Assembly (NCBI GenBank): GCA_021372245.1
Contig: JAJFUV010000099.1
Span: forward strand, 1-64,000
From: Terriglobales bacterium
GTDB lineage: Bacteria; Acidobacteriota; Terriglobia; Bryobacterales; Bryobacteraceae
Direction of reading: 5' to 3'
Length of the DNA stretch: 64,000 bases
The notes under the pieces: model-generated
What the model was told of the DNA's origin: nothing
The model's input: only the letters and a program-made list of their open reading frames with translations
The model's database searches: none
In this document: positions 1-8,664 of the stretch, piece by piece
Layout: the number at the start of each line of letters is the position of its first letter
Position numbering within the stretch: position 1 is the first letter of the stretch
Made by a program: the position numbers and the translations under genes

Positions 1-2
1 CG

Positions 3-314
3 GACGCGCCGCTGGGGCCGGATCTCGGCTGGCTGGCCGAAGCGGGGATCGACCCGGTGGACTTCATCCGACGCCGGGGCAAACAGATCGTGTTCGCGCA
101 TCTGCGCGACCGCAAGGCCGACGGCAAGTTTGCCGAAGTGATGGGCGAAGGTGTGGTGGACTACGCGGGCGTAGCGCGCGAGTTGCGGGCAGTCCATTTC
201 AAGGGCACATTGGTCATCGAGTTGACCAGTTCAACGGGAAAGCTCCCCGAGCGCCCGCTCCGCGAATGCTTCAAGCTCAGCCGGGATTACGTGCGCCGGG
301 TAATGGGCTGGTAG
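3..314 (+). CDS. Sugar phosphate isomerase/epimerase-like protein, C-terminal fragment
   Basis: The reading frame is open from the window edge to the TAG at 314, so the N-terminus is missing. About 103 residues remain. They contain IVFAHLRDR, a GEGVVDYAGVARELRAV segment and LVIELTSS. This is the usual end of a xylose-isomerase-like TIM barrel, where the C-terminal strands supply metal-binding His and Glu residues. Family members isomerise or epimerise sugars or sugar phosphates, often with a divalent metal. The substrate cannot be told from this fragment. The gene converges on the lptD-like gene, with stop codons 6 nt apart. Confidence 0.6.
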   Translation, partial: DAPLGPDLGWLAEAGIDPVDFIRRRGKQIVFAHLRDRKADGKFAEVMGEGVVDYAGVARELRAVHFKGTLVIELTSSTGKLPERPLRECFKLSRDYVRRVMGW

Positions 315-320
315 AAGCCG

Positions 321-2633
321 CTAGAACAACCTGTCCTGCTTCTTGAGCGATCCGAAGCTGCCGATATTGGCCACAGCGAACGCCACACGAAACTGGTTTT
401 CGTTGCGCGTGCCGAAGCTGAACCGCCGGTATTGCACGCTGAAGCCGCAGCAATCGGTGTTGTACGTCACCTGCGTGGTGGCGTACTGCATGATGTGCTC
501 GCGGAAGTCATAGACTGCATTAAAAGCCGCATTCCAGCCGCGGCGGTTGTCGTTGCCCCAACCGAAGGTACCGCGAAACTGATTGGCGCCCTCCGCGAGC
601 AGCGGCACTTCGGCGATGCGGTTGTGTCCCAGCGAGATGAAATACTGGGAGAAACGGGCATCGGCGTAAACGCCGCTCGATGTGACGCTCTTGCGCAGCG
701 GGTCATAGTCGGCGCGCCACTCCACACTAAAGATGTGGGTGGGATTCAGGCGCATGGCGGAAACCACGGGCGAGTAGTTCCGGGGTCCGTCCAGGAATGC
801 GTAGGGCGTCATTTCGAGCGCACTCAGAACCTGATTGCGTTGCCCGGCCACCACCGCGCCGCCGAAGTCGGGATCGAAGTAACGGCGCTGCCACACCTGC
901 CAACTGGCCACCTCCCGAACGTCCGTGCCGCGCTTGGCATAGAAGCGGTTCGTGATCGAATACTCGACTTCGGTGGTGTTCGAGAGAAGTTCGGTTTCAT
1001 CGAAGCGGATCAGGCGGTCGAAGCTGTCGATGCCGTTCACGTAACGGAAGCCCGCGTGCGGTTCGATCACGTGCTTCACTTTGTCGCCGATCCACTTCGG
1101 GCCGTCGAAGATCCGAGACAGGGAAGGCATTTCCAGTTCGGCGGCGAATTCGCGCGAGTTAACGTTGACGTTCTCGCCCACGATGCGGCTGTCCTGCTGT
1201 TGTTCTCCGTAATGACGTTCGCGGAATGAAAAGCTGGGCAGAAGCGAAAAGCCCTTCCACCGCAAGGCGGTCATCACACGCGGCGCAAAATCGACGCGCT
1301 CCAGATACTGCCGGGTCTGAAACAATGGTTGGTTGCGGCGCACCAAGCCAGCCGAGGATTCCAGCGACACCCACACCGGCAAAACGCGCTTGGTCACCTG
1401 CTTGTCGCGCGTCCGGAATTCAACCATCGGCAGCTTGCGGATTACGATCCTGTCGCTGTCATCGATGCCACTACGGTAGTCCTCCGAACGCGAAAACACA
1501 AAGTCGAGATCGTAGTACGACCAGTGTTTGGTCACGTAACCGGTGGAATGGACCTGGCTGGTAATGGCCTCGTTGAAGGACTCCGTGAAGGCCTGCCGGA
1601 ACACGAACGACGACAGATAGTTGATGTCGGCGCGGAAAACGAAGCCGTGGCCAAGATCCGAACGGGCTTGCGTGCCGATGATGTAGCCGCCCTGTTTGGT
1701 CCTGGTACCGTCGCTGTTCAGCAGGCCGCGATCGTTGACGCCGTACAACGTGAAGTTGAAGTCGGTGCCGGCGCGAGGTTTGCCGCGGAAGTCCACGTTG
1801 TGTGCGACGCCGCGCTGCGTGAATAATTGCGACCGGTAGGTTGCGTCCAGACTGCGATTGATGGCCCAGTAGTAGCCGACGCCTACCATCTTGCCGCGAC
1901 GGGAGCTGTTGCCGATGTTGGGCGTCAGGAATCCGCTCTTGCGGGGCTGATCCTCGAGCGACTTGTAGAACGCCGGAGCGTAAAACAGCGGCACCCATCG
2001 TAAACGAAAAATGGAACGATGGGCCAGCGCGTAGCGGTTCGGCACAAGGTCGAATTTCGGTCCCTTTAAAGTCCACCACGGCCGTGGCATGATGCAGCCC
2101 GTGATGAAGCCCTGGTGCAACACGTACTTTTCCTTGAGCCGTTCCGCCCACTCGCTTTCGAAATAGAAGGGGTTCGTCGAGGTGAGCACCCGCGGACGCG
2201 GCTCAATCTTGGCATGGGCTGTGCCGCGCACTCGGTAGAACTTGCCGGTCTCCTCCTGCAGGTTGTATTCAATGCGGGCAGCCCACAGTTCCTCACCGGT
2301 TTCGAAATTGCGGTAGTGTACGTTGCCGCGGGCCTCGACGTCGCCGGTCTCCTCGCTGTAGTCGATTTCGTCGGCCTCGATGCTCATCTCGGTGACTTCC
2401 ACCTTGGCGTGGCCGCGCAACCGGCGCCAGGAACCGTCCAGTTCCTGCGTCACAGCCTCCACCAGCATTTCGCTACGCGGAATCTTGGCGGCGCGGGACG
2501 CCAGTGAGGCAGGCAGAGGCCTGGCGGAGGGCTGAGCCTGGACCGCGGGCGCGGGTATGCGCATCGGCGGCTGCATGAACTGCGCCGGGGCGACGCAGCC
2601 GAGGGCCAGCACGGCATAAAGTCTGAAACCCAA
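321..2633 (-). CDS. lptD: LPS-assembly protein LptD (OstA-like outer-membrane beta-barrel)
   Basis: LptD inserts lipopolysaccharide into the outer leaflet of the outer membrane as a plug-and-barrel with LptE. After a signal-like segment (LYAVLALGCVAPAQ) comes an OstA-type N-terminal domain with IEADEIDY and EARGNVHYRN. A long barrel region follows, including FITGCIMPRPWW and FYAPAFYKSLEDQPRKSGFL, and the protein ends near DCCGFSVQYRRFSFG, a typical LptD C-terminal signature. The frame stays open to 3203, but that extension overlaps the divergent gene at 2921 and looks non-coding. I place the start at the TTG at 2633 because it gives a clean signal peptide of about 18 residues. No convincing ribosome site is visible, so the start is uncertain. 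Predicted length is 770 residues, normal for LptD. Confidence 0.82.
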   Translation of the reverse strand: MGFRLYAVLALGCVAPAQFMQPPMRIPAPAVQAQPSARPLPASLASRAAKIPRSEMLVEAVTQELDGSWRRLRGHAKVEVTEMSIEADEIDYSEETGDVEARGNVHYRNFETGEELWAARIEYNLQEETGKFYRVRGTAHAKIEPRPRVLTSTNPFYFESEWAERLKEKYVLHQGFITGCIMPRPWWTLKGPKFDLVPNRYALAHRSIFRLRWVPLFYAPAFYKSLEDQPRKSGFLTPNIGNSSRRGKMVGVGYYWAINRSLDATYRSQLFTQRGVAHNVDFRGKPRAGTDFNFTLYGVNDRGLLNSDGTRTKQGGYIIGTQARSDLGHGFVFRADINYLSSFVFRQAFTESFNEAITSQVHSTGYVTKHWSYYDLDFVFSRSEDYRSGIDDSDRIVIRKLPMVEFRTRDKQVTKRVLPVWVSLESSAGLVRRNQPLFQTRQYLERVDFAPRVMTALRWKGFSLLPSFSFRERHYGEQQQDSRIVGENVNVNSREFAAELEMPSLSRIFDGPKWIGDKVKHVIEPHAGFRYVNGIDSFDRLIRFDETELLSNTTEVEYSITNRFYAKRGTDVREVASWQVWQRRYFDPDFGGAVVAGQRNQVLSALEMTPYAFLDGPRNYSPVVSAMRLNPTHIFSVEWRADYDPLRKSVTSSGVYADARFSQYFISLGHNRIAEVPLLAEGANQFRGTFGWGNDNRRGWNAAFNAVYDFREHIMQYATTQVTYNTDCCGFSVQYRRFSFGTRNENQFRVAFAVANIGSFGSLKKQDRLF

Positions 2634-2867
2634 ACTGCCGAATAAACATTGAGGTGAAGTCCACTTCGACTGCGAGAAGAGTGTAGAGAGCGCCAGCGCC
2701 AGGGACGGACACCTTTTTCCCGGGAACCGGCTCGTTAATTGTGGGTCTCGCTTTTGCTTCACGTAGTTGTTGTAGACGCGGGCCAAGGAAATTTCGTGAC
2801 AAGAAGCCCTAAATATGTTACGAAAGAAGATATGGCTGCGGCGCTGAAGGTGGCGCAAAGAGCTCAA

Positions 2868-2885
2868 CCATGCACCGTAGCATGG
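2868..2885. repeat. Short perfect inverted repeat between lptD and the RDD gene
   Basis: CCATGC, six bases, GCATGG lies in the 287-base space between the two divergent genes. Its position fits an operator-like site, but a chance occurrence cannot be excluded. The rest of this space (2634-2867, 2886-2920) holds no gene I can support. Confidence 0.25.
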
Positions 2886-2920
2886 ATGCGCTAAAGGCCG
2901 CAACCAGTCGTTAGATCGCG

Positions 2921-3775
2921 ATGAAGTGCCGTTGGTGCGGGGCTGACAACCACGAGGACGACCATCGCTGCAAGCGATGCGGGAGACGTCTGCACGTGGC
3001 TCGCCCACAGGCTGCTCCTGAGACGTATCCCATCCTGCGCTCCTCCACAGTCCCCAAGCCGGAAGTCCTGGGCGGCGAACAAGTTGTACTAGACGAGAGC
3101 GAACCGCCATCGGAACGCCGCCAGCCGTCGCAAACGTCCCTCGCGTTCGAATCCGAAGGTCCGCGGGTGATCCCGTTCCAACTGCCCGCGGCGAAGCGCA
3201 CAAAGTCGCCTCGTCGTCGCGGCGTAACAGACGGTTTCGGAACGCGCCGCGCGCGGATTCCCGGTGGAACCAATCTGGAATTGGGACTGAGGGAGCCCGG
3301 AACGAAAGATTCCGGCGAGGGGGCGCCGCGTTCCTTCCTTTACGGCTATGCGCGGGCAGCCTCGCCTATGCATCGCTCCCTGGCCGCGGTGCTCGATGCG
3401 AGCATGATCCTCATCGCCACGGGTTTGTTCTTTCTGACGTTCTACCTGGGCGGAGGCGCACTGGCGTTCAACAAGATCACAACTCCGTGTTACGTCGCCG
3501 TCCCCGTCCTGATCGCGCTTTTTTACGAAGCTGTCTGCGCGCTCGGGGGCGGCATCACAGTAGGCATGCGATGGACCCGGTTGCGGCTGCTCAATTTCGA
3601 CGGACGCAAGCCGAATACTGAAGAGTGCCTGTTGCGCGTTCTGGGCACGGTTGTCAGCGTGGCTTCCGCCGGCTTAGGCTACCTCTGGGCCTTGTTCGAC
3701 GAAGAAAACCTCGCCTGGCCAGACCATATTTCGAAGACCTTCCCCACGCCATCTCAAATCCGGCAGCCGTATTGA
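2921..3775 (+). CDS. Zinc-ribbon plus RDD-domain membrane protein
   Basis: Of 284 residues, the first 25 form a zinc ribbon (MKCRWCGADN then CKRCGRRL, CxxC...CxxC). A long polar, Arg/Pro-rich linker runs to about residue 145. The last 130 residues form an RDD-family membrane domain with two or three hydrophobic helices: MHRSLAAVLDASMI at its start, MRWTRLRLLNFDG in the middle and a closing WPDHISKT. RDD proteins are poorly defined; some are linked to ion transport. The zinc ribbon suggests a cytoplasmic N-terminus that contacts a partner or nucleic acid. The gene lies 20 nt upstream of pgi on the same strand and may be co-transcribed with it. Confidence 0.7.
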   Translation: MKCRWCGADNHEDDHRCKRCGRRLHVARPQAAPETYPILRSSTVPKPEVLGGEQVVLDESEPPSERRQPSQTSLAFESEGPRVIPFQLPAAKRTKSPRRRGVTDGFGTRRARIPGGTNLELGLREPGTKDSGEGAPRSFLYGYARAASPMHRSLAAVLDASMILIATGLFFLTFYLGGGALAFNKITTPCYVAVPVLIALFYEAVCALGGGITVGMRWTRLRLLNFDGRKPNTEECLLRVLGTVVSVASAGLGYLWALFDEENLAWPDHISKTFPTPSQIRQPY

Positions 3776-3795
3776 AGTATCCTGGTTTTCAGGGT

Positions 3796-5241
3796 ATGGC
3801 AATCTATTTCGACGAAACAAATCTGCGTTCCGACATGGTGGGCGCCTCCGACGGCGTTTCGGCGGCCGACATTCGCCGCACGACTGGCAAAGCTCTGGCG
3901 GGTCTCAAAAACTTCCGTTCCTTGTGCGACGAGGGCCGCTACGGCTTCCCCGCCCTGCCGTTCGATGAAACCACCTGCCGCGCAATCCAGCGTTACGCCG
4001 CGGAAGTCCGCGGCAGTTACGACACCGTGTGTCTGATCGGGATCGGAGGCAGTGCGCTGGGCGCTTGGGCGCTCGATTGCGGCCTGCGCGGTCCGCACCC
4101 GGTTCAAGGCGAGTATTCCAAGGACTTCCCACGGCTGGTGATCCTCGATAACGTCGACCCCGTGTTCGTCGGATCCGCGCTTGAATCCATGAATCCGTCG
4201 CGGACGCTTTCCCTGGTCGTCGCCAAGTCCGGCTCGACCGCCGAAACGATTTCCACTTTCCTTATCGTGCGCGACTGGATGGAGGAGAAGCTGGGCAAGA
4301 AGACCAACCAGCGCATTGTGGCCGTCACCAGCGAGAAACGCGGCGACCTGAAGGCCCTGGCAACCGAAGAGGGCTACCAGACGTTCCATCTTCCGGACAA
4401 CGTGGGCGGGCGGTTCAGCGTGCTCAGCGCCGTGGGCCTGGTCCCGGCTGCGCTCATCGGCATCGACATTCGCAAGCTGCTCAAGGGCGCCGCGGCCATC
4501 ACCAACTTGAGCTGGTCCAAGGACATCACCACCAACATGGCCCTGCGGGCCGCGATGCTCAATTACCTGCTCTGGACCCGGAAGGGCAAGAGCATCCAGG
4601 TAGCCTTCCCCTACTCGAACCGGTTGTGGGGGACGGCACTCTGGTTCCGGCAGTTGTGGGCCGAATCGCTTGGCAAGGCCCGGACGCGCAAGGGCGAGTT
4701 GGTCAACGTCGGACAGACGCCGGTCGCCGCGCTGGGCACCACGGACCAGCACTCCCAGGTGCAGCTCTACATGGAAGGCCCGCGCGACAAGGCCTTCCGC
4801 TTCTGGAGCGTGGCCAAGCCCTCGATGCCGGCACGCATCCCTCGCGTCCACACCGGCTTCGAAGCTTTCGACTATCTGAGCGGCCACAGCCTAGCCAAGT
4901 TGATCGAAGCTGAACGCCGCTCGACGCAGGCGGCTCTCACGGAGAACCACCGTCCGAACTGCAATTTCGTGCTGGACCGGATCGACGAAGAACACCTCGG
5001 CGCCTTCCTTCAGCTCATGGAATTCGAAACCGCGTTCATGGGAGAACTGCTGGACATCAACGCATTCGACCAGGAAGGCGTGGAACTGGGCAAGAAGTTC
5101 ACCTTCGCACTGATGGGGCGCAAAGGCTACGAAGAGTACGCAGAGCGCTTCGCTCGTTACGAGGAGAAGCGTGCCGCCGGCGTGGAGTGCGCCTGTGGCC
5201 ACGCGCACCATCACGCACCGGCGGCCAAGAAGCGCCGCTGA
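3796..5241 (+). CDS. pgi: Glucose-6-phosphate isomerase
   Basis: This cytosolic enzyme interconverts glucose 6-phosphate and fructose 6-phosphate in glycolysis and gluconeogenesis. It is 481 residues long, close to the shorter Bacillus-type enzymes. Visible motifs are the sugar-phosphate-binding VAKSGSTAETIS, the PGI signature DNVGGRFSVLSAVG, and IGIGGSALGAWAL near residue 80. The frame extends upstream to 3625 inside the preceding gene, but homology begins near the ATG at 3796 (MAIYFDETNLRSD). That ATG is preceded by TCAGGGT. The tail is odd: after the fold ends it carries CACGHAHHHAP and a lysine/arginine-rich end, a Cys/His-rich extension that could bind metal. Confidence 0.95.
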   Translation: MAIYFDETNLRSDMVGASDGVSAADIRRTTGKALAGLKNFRSLCDEGRYGFPALPFDETTCRAIQRYAAEVRGSYDTVCLIGIGGSALGAWALDCGLRGPHPVQGEYSKDFPRLVILDNVDPVFVGSALESMNPSRTLSLVVAKSGSTAETISTFLIVRDWMEEKLGKKTNQRIVAVTSEKRGDLKALATEEGYQTFHLPDNVGGRFSVLSAVGLVPAALIGIDIRKLLKGAAAITNLSWSKDITTNMALRAAMLNYLLWTRKGKSIQVAFPYSNRLWGTALWFRQLWAESLGKARTRKGELVNVGQTPVAALGTTDQHSQVQLYMEGPRDKAFRFWSVAKPSMPARIPRVHTGFEAFDYLSGHSLAKLIEAERRSTQAALTENHRPNCNFVLDRIDEEHLGAFLQLMEFETAFMGELLDINAFDQEGVELGKKFTFALMGRKGYEEYAERFARYEEKRAAGVECACGHAHHHAPAAKKRR

Positions 5242-5281
5242 GGGGTCCACCCGCGCCGCCGGTCGCCTCCGGTTTGCCTTG

Positions 5282-5287
5282 TATAAT
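5282..5287 (+). promoter_or_regulatory. -10 hexamer TATAAT upstream of the isomerase-like gene
   Basis: A consensus TATAAT sits 33 nt before the ATG at 5321, with GGAGG at 5310-5314 as ribosome site. No good -35 is visible at 16-18 nt. The hexamer makes an independent promoter for the 5321-8640 gene pair plausible. Confidence 0.5.
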
Positions 5288-5320
5288 GGCCGAGGACTTT
5301 TAACGTCCCTGGAGGCGATT

Positions 5321-6730
5321 ATGCTGACACCGGAATGCGCCGTCTCGCGGCGCCGTTTTACACTATCGCTTTGCGGTCTTCCTTTCGCAGGTCTGCCGCT
5401 GGCCGCCGACGAGTTTGCCGGCATGGAGTGGAACCAGCCTGCCACCGTCGCGCGAGTTTACCTGGCTTCGAATACCGTTCATTGGCCCAAGCCGACGTTG
5501 GACATCGCCCAGGATGTCGCCGGCATCGAGCGCCAGTTGGCGGAGGTAGCCGCCAAACACAAGCAGAACGTCCGCTTCACGGGCGGCGAGGTTCTCAAGA
5601 CGGCCGATGAGGTCGCGCCGTGGCTCTCCAAAATGGGCGCGATCGACGGCTGCCTGATCATCCCGCTCACGCAGCCAACCACGCCTCTATCGGCGTTGCT
5701 CAACCAACTCCAGGCACCCGCTCTGTTCTTCTCGCGGCCATACGCCACGCACGCATGGTCGGGCATCGCCGCGATGCGCAAGAAGGGCAAGAAGATCGAC
5801 GTAGTGGCTACGTCCAGCTACGGCGACCTCGATCCATACATGCGCATGTTCCGCACCGTGCATCACTTGAAGACCAGCAAGGTGCTGGTGGGCGCGGCCA
5901 CTCCCGCCAGCCGCCAGCAAAGCGCGGACGCTTACCACGAGCACTTCGGCACGACCTTCAAGTTCGTCACGGGCCCGGAATTCAAGGATGCCTTCGCCGC
6001 CATGGACGAAAAGAAGGCCCAGAAGGCAGCCGATGACTTCGCCCGCGGCGCTCTGCGCGTCGTCGAGGCGACTCCCAAGGAGATCCATGATGGTGTGCGC
6101 TTCTACCTGGCGATCGTCGAAATGATGAAACGCGAAAAGGCCAACGCAGTCACCATTGATTGCTTCGGATCGCTCGCCGCCAACAAGCTGCCCGGCTACC
6201 CGTGTATCGCCTGGTCGAAGCTCAACGACGTGGGCCTCTACGGCGTCTGCGAAGGCGACCTAGCCTCCACCATGACGCAGATCCTGGTGACAAGCTTCAC
6301 CGGCATGCCCGGCTTCGTCTCCGATCCGGTCTTCGACATCAGCCGCAACGAGGTAATCCACGCCCACTGCGTCTCGGCCACGAAGATGAAGGGCCTCAAC
6401 GGCCCGGCGTACCCGTACATTATCCGGAATCACCTGGAAACCAACGAGGGCGCCGTGGTGCAGGTGATGATGCCGTCGAATGAAACCATCACCGTGGCGC
6501 GTTTCACCGGCCCGAAGCAGATGTTGATCTCGACGGCGGAAGTTACCGGCCCCGTGATGGACAGCGACCGCGGCTGCCGCAGCCAGATCCGCACTCGCGT
6601 GAGCGACGCCGAGAAGTGGCTCCAGAACTTCACCGCCGGACTGCACCGCGTCATCTTCTATGGCGATCACGTGCGCGACGTCGAGCGCATGGGCCGACTG
6701 ATGGGCTTTGAGATGGTGCGGGAGATCTGA
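5321..6730 (+). CDS. Exported L-fucose/L-arabinose isomerase-like protein (Tat signal)
   Basis: The start is fixed by the GGAGG six bases before the ATG. The 469-residue protein begins with a twin-arginine-type leader (SRRRFTLSLCGLPFAGLPLAAD). The body resembles the COG2407 L-fucose/L-arabinose isomerase-like fold: an N-terminal Rossmann-like region (VARVYLASN, IDGCLIIPLTQPTTPL), a middle domain with NAVTIDCFGSLAANKLPGYPC, and a C-terminal domain with THF-like TITVARFTG. Classical members are cytoplasmic ketol isomerases that use Mn2+. An exported version is unexpected, and the substrate is unknown. The next gene starts 2 nt after its stop, so the two are probably one operon. Confidence 0.7.
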   Translation: MLTPECAVSRRRFTLSLCGLPFAGLPLAADEFAGMEWNQPATVARVYLASNTVHWPKPTLDIAQDVAGIERQLAEVAAKHKQNVRFTGGEVLKTADEVAPWLSKMGAIDGCLIIPLTQPTTPLSALLNQLQAPALFFSRPYATHAWSGIAAMRKKGKKIDVVATSSYGDLDPYMRMFRTVHHLKTSKVLVGAATPASRQQSADAYHEHFGTTFKFVTGPEFKDAFAAMDEKKAQKAADDFARGALRVVEATPKEIHDGVRFYLAIVEMMKREKANAVTIDCFGSLAANKLPGYPCIAWSKLNDVGLYGVCEGDLASTMTQILVTSFTGMPGFVSDPVFDISRNEVIHAHCVSATKMKGLNGPAYPYIIRNHLETNEGAVVQVMMPSNETITVARFTGPKQMLISTAEVTGPVMDSDRGCRSQIRTRVSDAEKWLQNFTAGLHRVIFYGDHVRDVERMGRLMGFEMVREI

Positions 6731-6732
6731 CC

Positions 6733-8640
6733 TTGCGGCGGGCTTTGCTGGCGATTGTCGCGCTGGCGTCGACGGCGATCGCGTCCGACCAATTCAGCGG
6801 CAAGTTCTTCCGAGGCACGGGTGATGTCGAGTACCTGCAGTACCTCGACATCGCCCGTCGCATGTTCGCGCCGGACCCCGAGTTCCAGAGCCTGCCCATG
6901 CTCTACACGCCCAAGTGGAACGGCTTTGTCGAAGGCCCCACCTGGGACGCATGGTGGATCCAGAACAGTTACGGGACCACCTATTGCGCGCTGCCGTTTC
7001 TTTCCGAGCCCTATACGACATTCCTCAAGAACTCCCATGACCTCTGGTGGGACCAGATGGGCGACGGCAAGCGAGTGGGCGCCACCGACGTTCCCCGCCA
7101 CAGGCTGGTGGCCCCTGACGGAGCCCTTTGCGATGCCGCACGCCCCGGCTGGATCGTCTACAAGCAGGGCGACGGCCGCATGGACCTCCACGACTGGGCC
7201 TTCGAGTTCACCGCCGCAGGCGTCCTCATGCAGGCCGAATTGCTATTGATCAACCGCGACCCGGCCCAGATCGCGCACTATCTGCCGAAGATGGAGCGCA
7301 GCGTGGCGTTCATCGAAACGCGCCGCGATCCGAAGAGGAATCTGTTCCTGGTGGGCGCCGCCGGCAACCTGCTCGCGCCCAGTTACGCCGGCTGGAAGAA
7401 GCCCGATGGCAATTACGGCCGCGCTTACCTGACCGGACTGTCGGTGACGCACATTGCCGCGCTCGATCGCATGATCGAACTCGAGAAACTCGCGGGGCGC
7501 CTGGAAATGGCCTCCGAATACGCCGCTCTGCGTGACAGCGCGCGCACGGGACTGGCTTCGTTGGCAACCCCCGAAGGGTACTTCGTGAAGTCCATGGACC
7601 CCGACGGCACGCTTCACGGCGTCTATGGCGCAAACAAATACGGCTACTTCGAAACGCCGCCGAATCACGACGCCGTCGCCTTCCGCGTGGTGGACGACGC
7701 CCAGGCCGAAAAGATCTACGCAAAGATTGCCGCCATCCCCGGACTCCGCCCGCACGATTTCATCATTCCGAACTACCCTTCGCTCGACGATATGTACGAA
7801 GAACCCAAGGGGCTCTGGCGTTTCGGCCATTGGGTGAACGGAGGCCACTGGTCCACGTGCGAAGGCCGCATGGTCATGGCCTACTACCGGCTTGGCAAGT
7901 ACGAGGACGCGCGCCGCTCCATGCGCCAGTTGCTCAAATTCGCCCGCGCCTTCCGCATGGACAACCCACTCACCGATTTCGGCGACGCGGTTTATCAGCC
8001 CAAACTCGCCATCAATATCACTTACGATGCGTTCGCTCCGGCGGCCGCGCTTGTGCGCGGGCTGTTTGAGTATCTCTACACCGCCGAGGGCGTCAAGATC
8101 ATTCCACAGATTCCGCCCGGCATCCGCGAGCTGCAACAATTGTTCCCGATCCGTTTCGGCTCGAAGAAGCTGTATCTTTCCGTGCTCGGTACAGGTCCCA
8201 TCACGACTGTGCGCGTCAACGGCAAGCCCTGGACGCACTTCGATTCAACGAGCGTTTTCCTTCCGTACGCCGAGACGGCCGAGTCGGCGCGCATCGTCAT
8301 TGCACGCGGCGGACTGAAGAAGGACCGCCCGGCGCGGCGCGAGGATGTGGAGACGCCTCCGGCGCCGCCCAACGCAGCGCTCGACGCGCTGGATACGCAA
8401 GCACTGAAGGCGGCAAAGATCTACGGGAAGCTGGTCGAGTCCGGACGTGGCAACAGTTACGAAGCCGCGCACGCGCGGCTGGTGGCGGATATGGCGGGCG
8501 CACTGAAGCAGCGCTTCGCGCTTATTTCGGCGGGGAAACTGAAGCCGCTCGACGAGCCGGCCGAGAGCACAGCGGACAAGCTCTATGTGGAAACAGTGGA
8601 GCGTCTGGCGGCGGGTTTGGATGCCCACGCAAAACCGTAG
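6733..8640 (+). CDS. Secreted (alpha/alpha)6-barrel glycosidase-like protein
   Basis: The TTG start is supported by GGGAGAT about 8 nt upstream and by a signal peptide (RRALLAIVALASTAIAS). The 635-residue product has the tryptophan- and acid-rich look of (alpha/alpha)6-barrel glycoside hydrolases related to GH63/GH78/GH94: GFVEGPTWDAWWIQNSYG, YGANKYGYFETPPNHDAVAF, FGHWVNGGHWSTCEGRM and AINITYDAFAPAAALVRGLFEY. A helical C-terminal extension (about residues 545-635) is predicted. I cannot assign a CAZy family or substrate. It is translationally close to the exported isomerase-like gene. A palindrome that overlaps its stop may end transcription. Confidence 0.6.
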   Translation: MRRALLAIVALASTAIASDQFSGKFFRGTGDVEYLQYLDIARRMFAPDPEFQSLPMLYTPKWNGFVEGPTWDAWWIQNSYGTTYCALPFLSEPYTTFLKNSHDLWWDQMGDGKRVGATDVPRHRLVAPDGALCDAARPGWIVYKQGDGRMDLHDWAFEFTAAGVLMQAELLLINRDPAQIAHYLPKMERSVAFIETRRDPKRNLFLVGAAGNLLAPSYAGWKKPDGNYGRAYLTGLSVTHIAALDRMIELEKLAGRLEMASEYAALRDSARTGLASLATPEGYFVKSMDPDGTLHGVYGANKYGYFETPPNHDAVAFRVVDDAQAEKIYAKIAAIPGLRPHDFIIPNYPSLDDMYEEPKGLWRFGHWVNGGHWSTCEGRMVMAYYRLGKYEDARRSMRQLLKFARAFRMDNPLTDFGDAVYQPKLAINITYDAFAPAAALVRGLFEYLYTAEGVKIIPQIPPGIRELQQLFPIRFGSKKLYLSVLGTGPITTVRVNGKPWTHFDSTSVFLPYAETAESARIVIARGGLKKDRPARREDVETPPAPPNAALDALDTQALKAAKIYGKLVESGRGNSYEAAHARLVADMAGALKQRFALISAGKLKPLDEPAESTADKLYVETVERLAAGLDAHAKP

Positions 8641-8664
8641 GGGCGGCATATATGCCGCGCCTAC
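8637..8664. repeat. 28-bp near-perfect palindrome across two convergent stop codons
   Basis: GTAGGGGCGGCATA followed by TATGCCGCGCCTAC is self-complementary except for one mismatched pair. It contains the TAG stop of the upstream gene and the complementary stop of the dapF-like gene. It resembles the dispersed GTAGGGGCGG...CCTAC palindromes found in many bacterial genomes. It could act as a bidirectional terminator, although no T-run follows. Confidence 0.6.

Noticed and set aside
2634..3203. Extension of the lptD frame upstream
   Set aside because: The extension overlaps the well-supported zinc-ribbon gene on the other strand and lacks LptD similarity. A signal peptide begins near 2633.
3754..4887. 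377-residue minus-strand frame opposite pgi
   Set aside because: Antisense shadow of a conserved gene; no motif.
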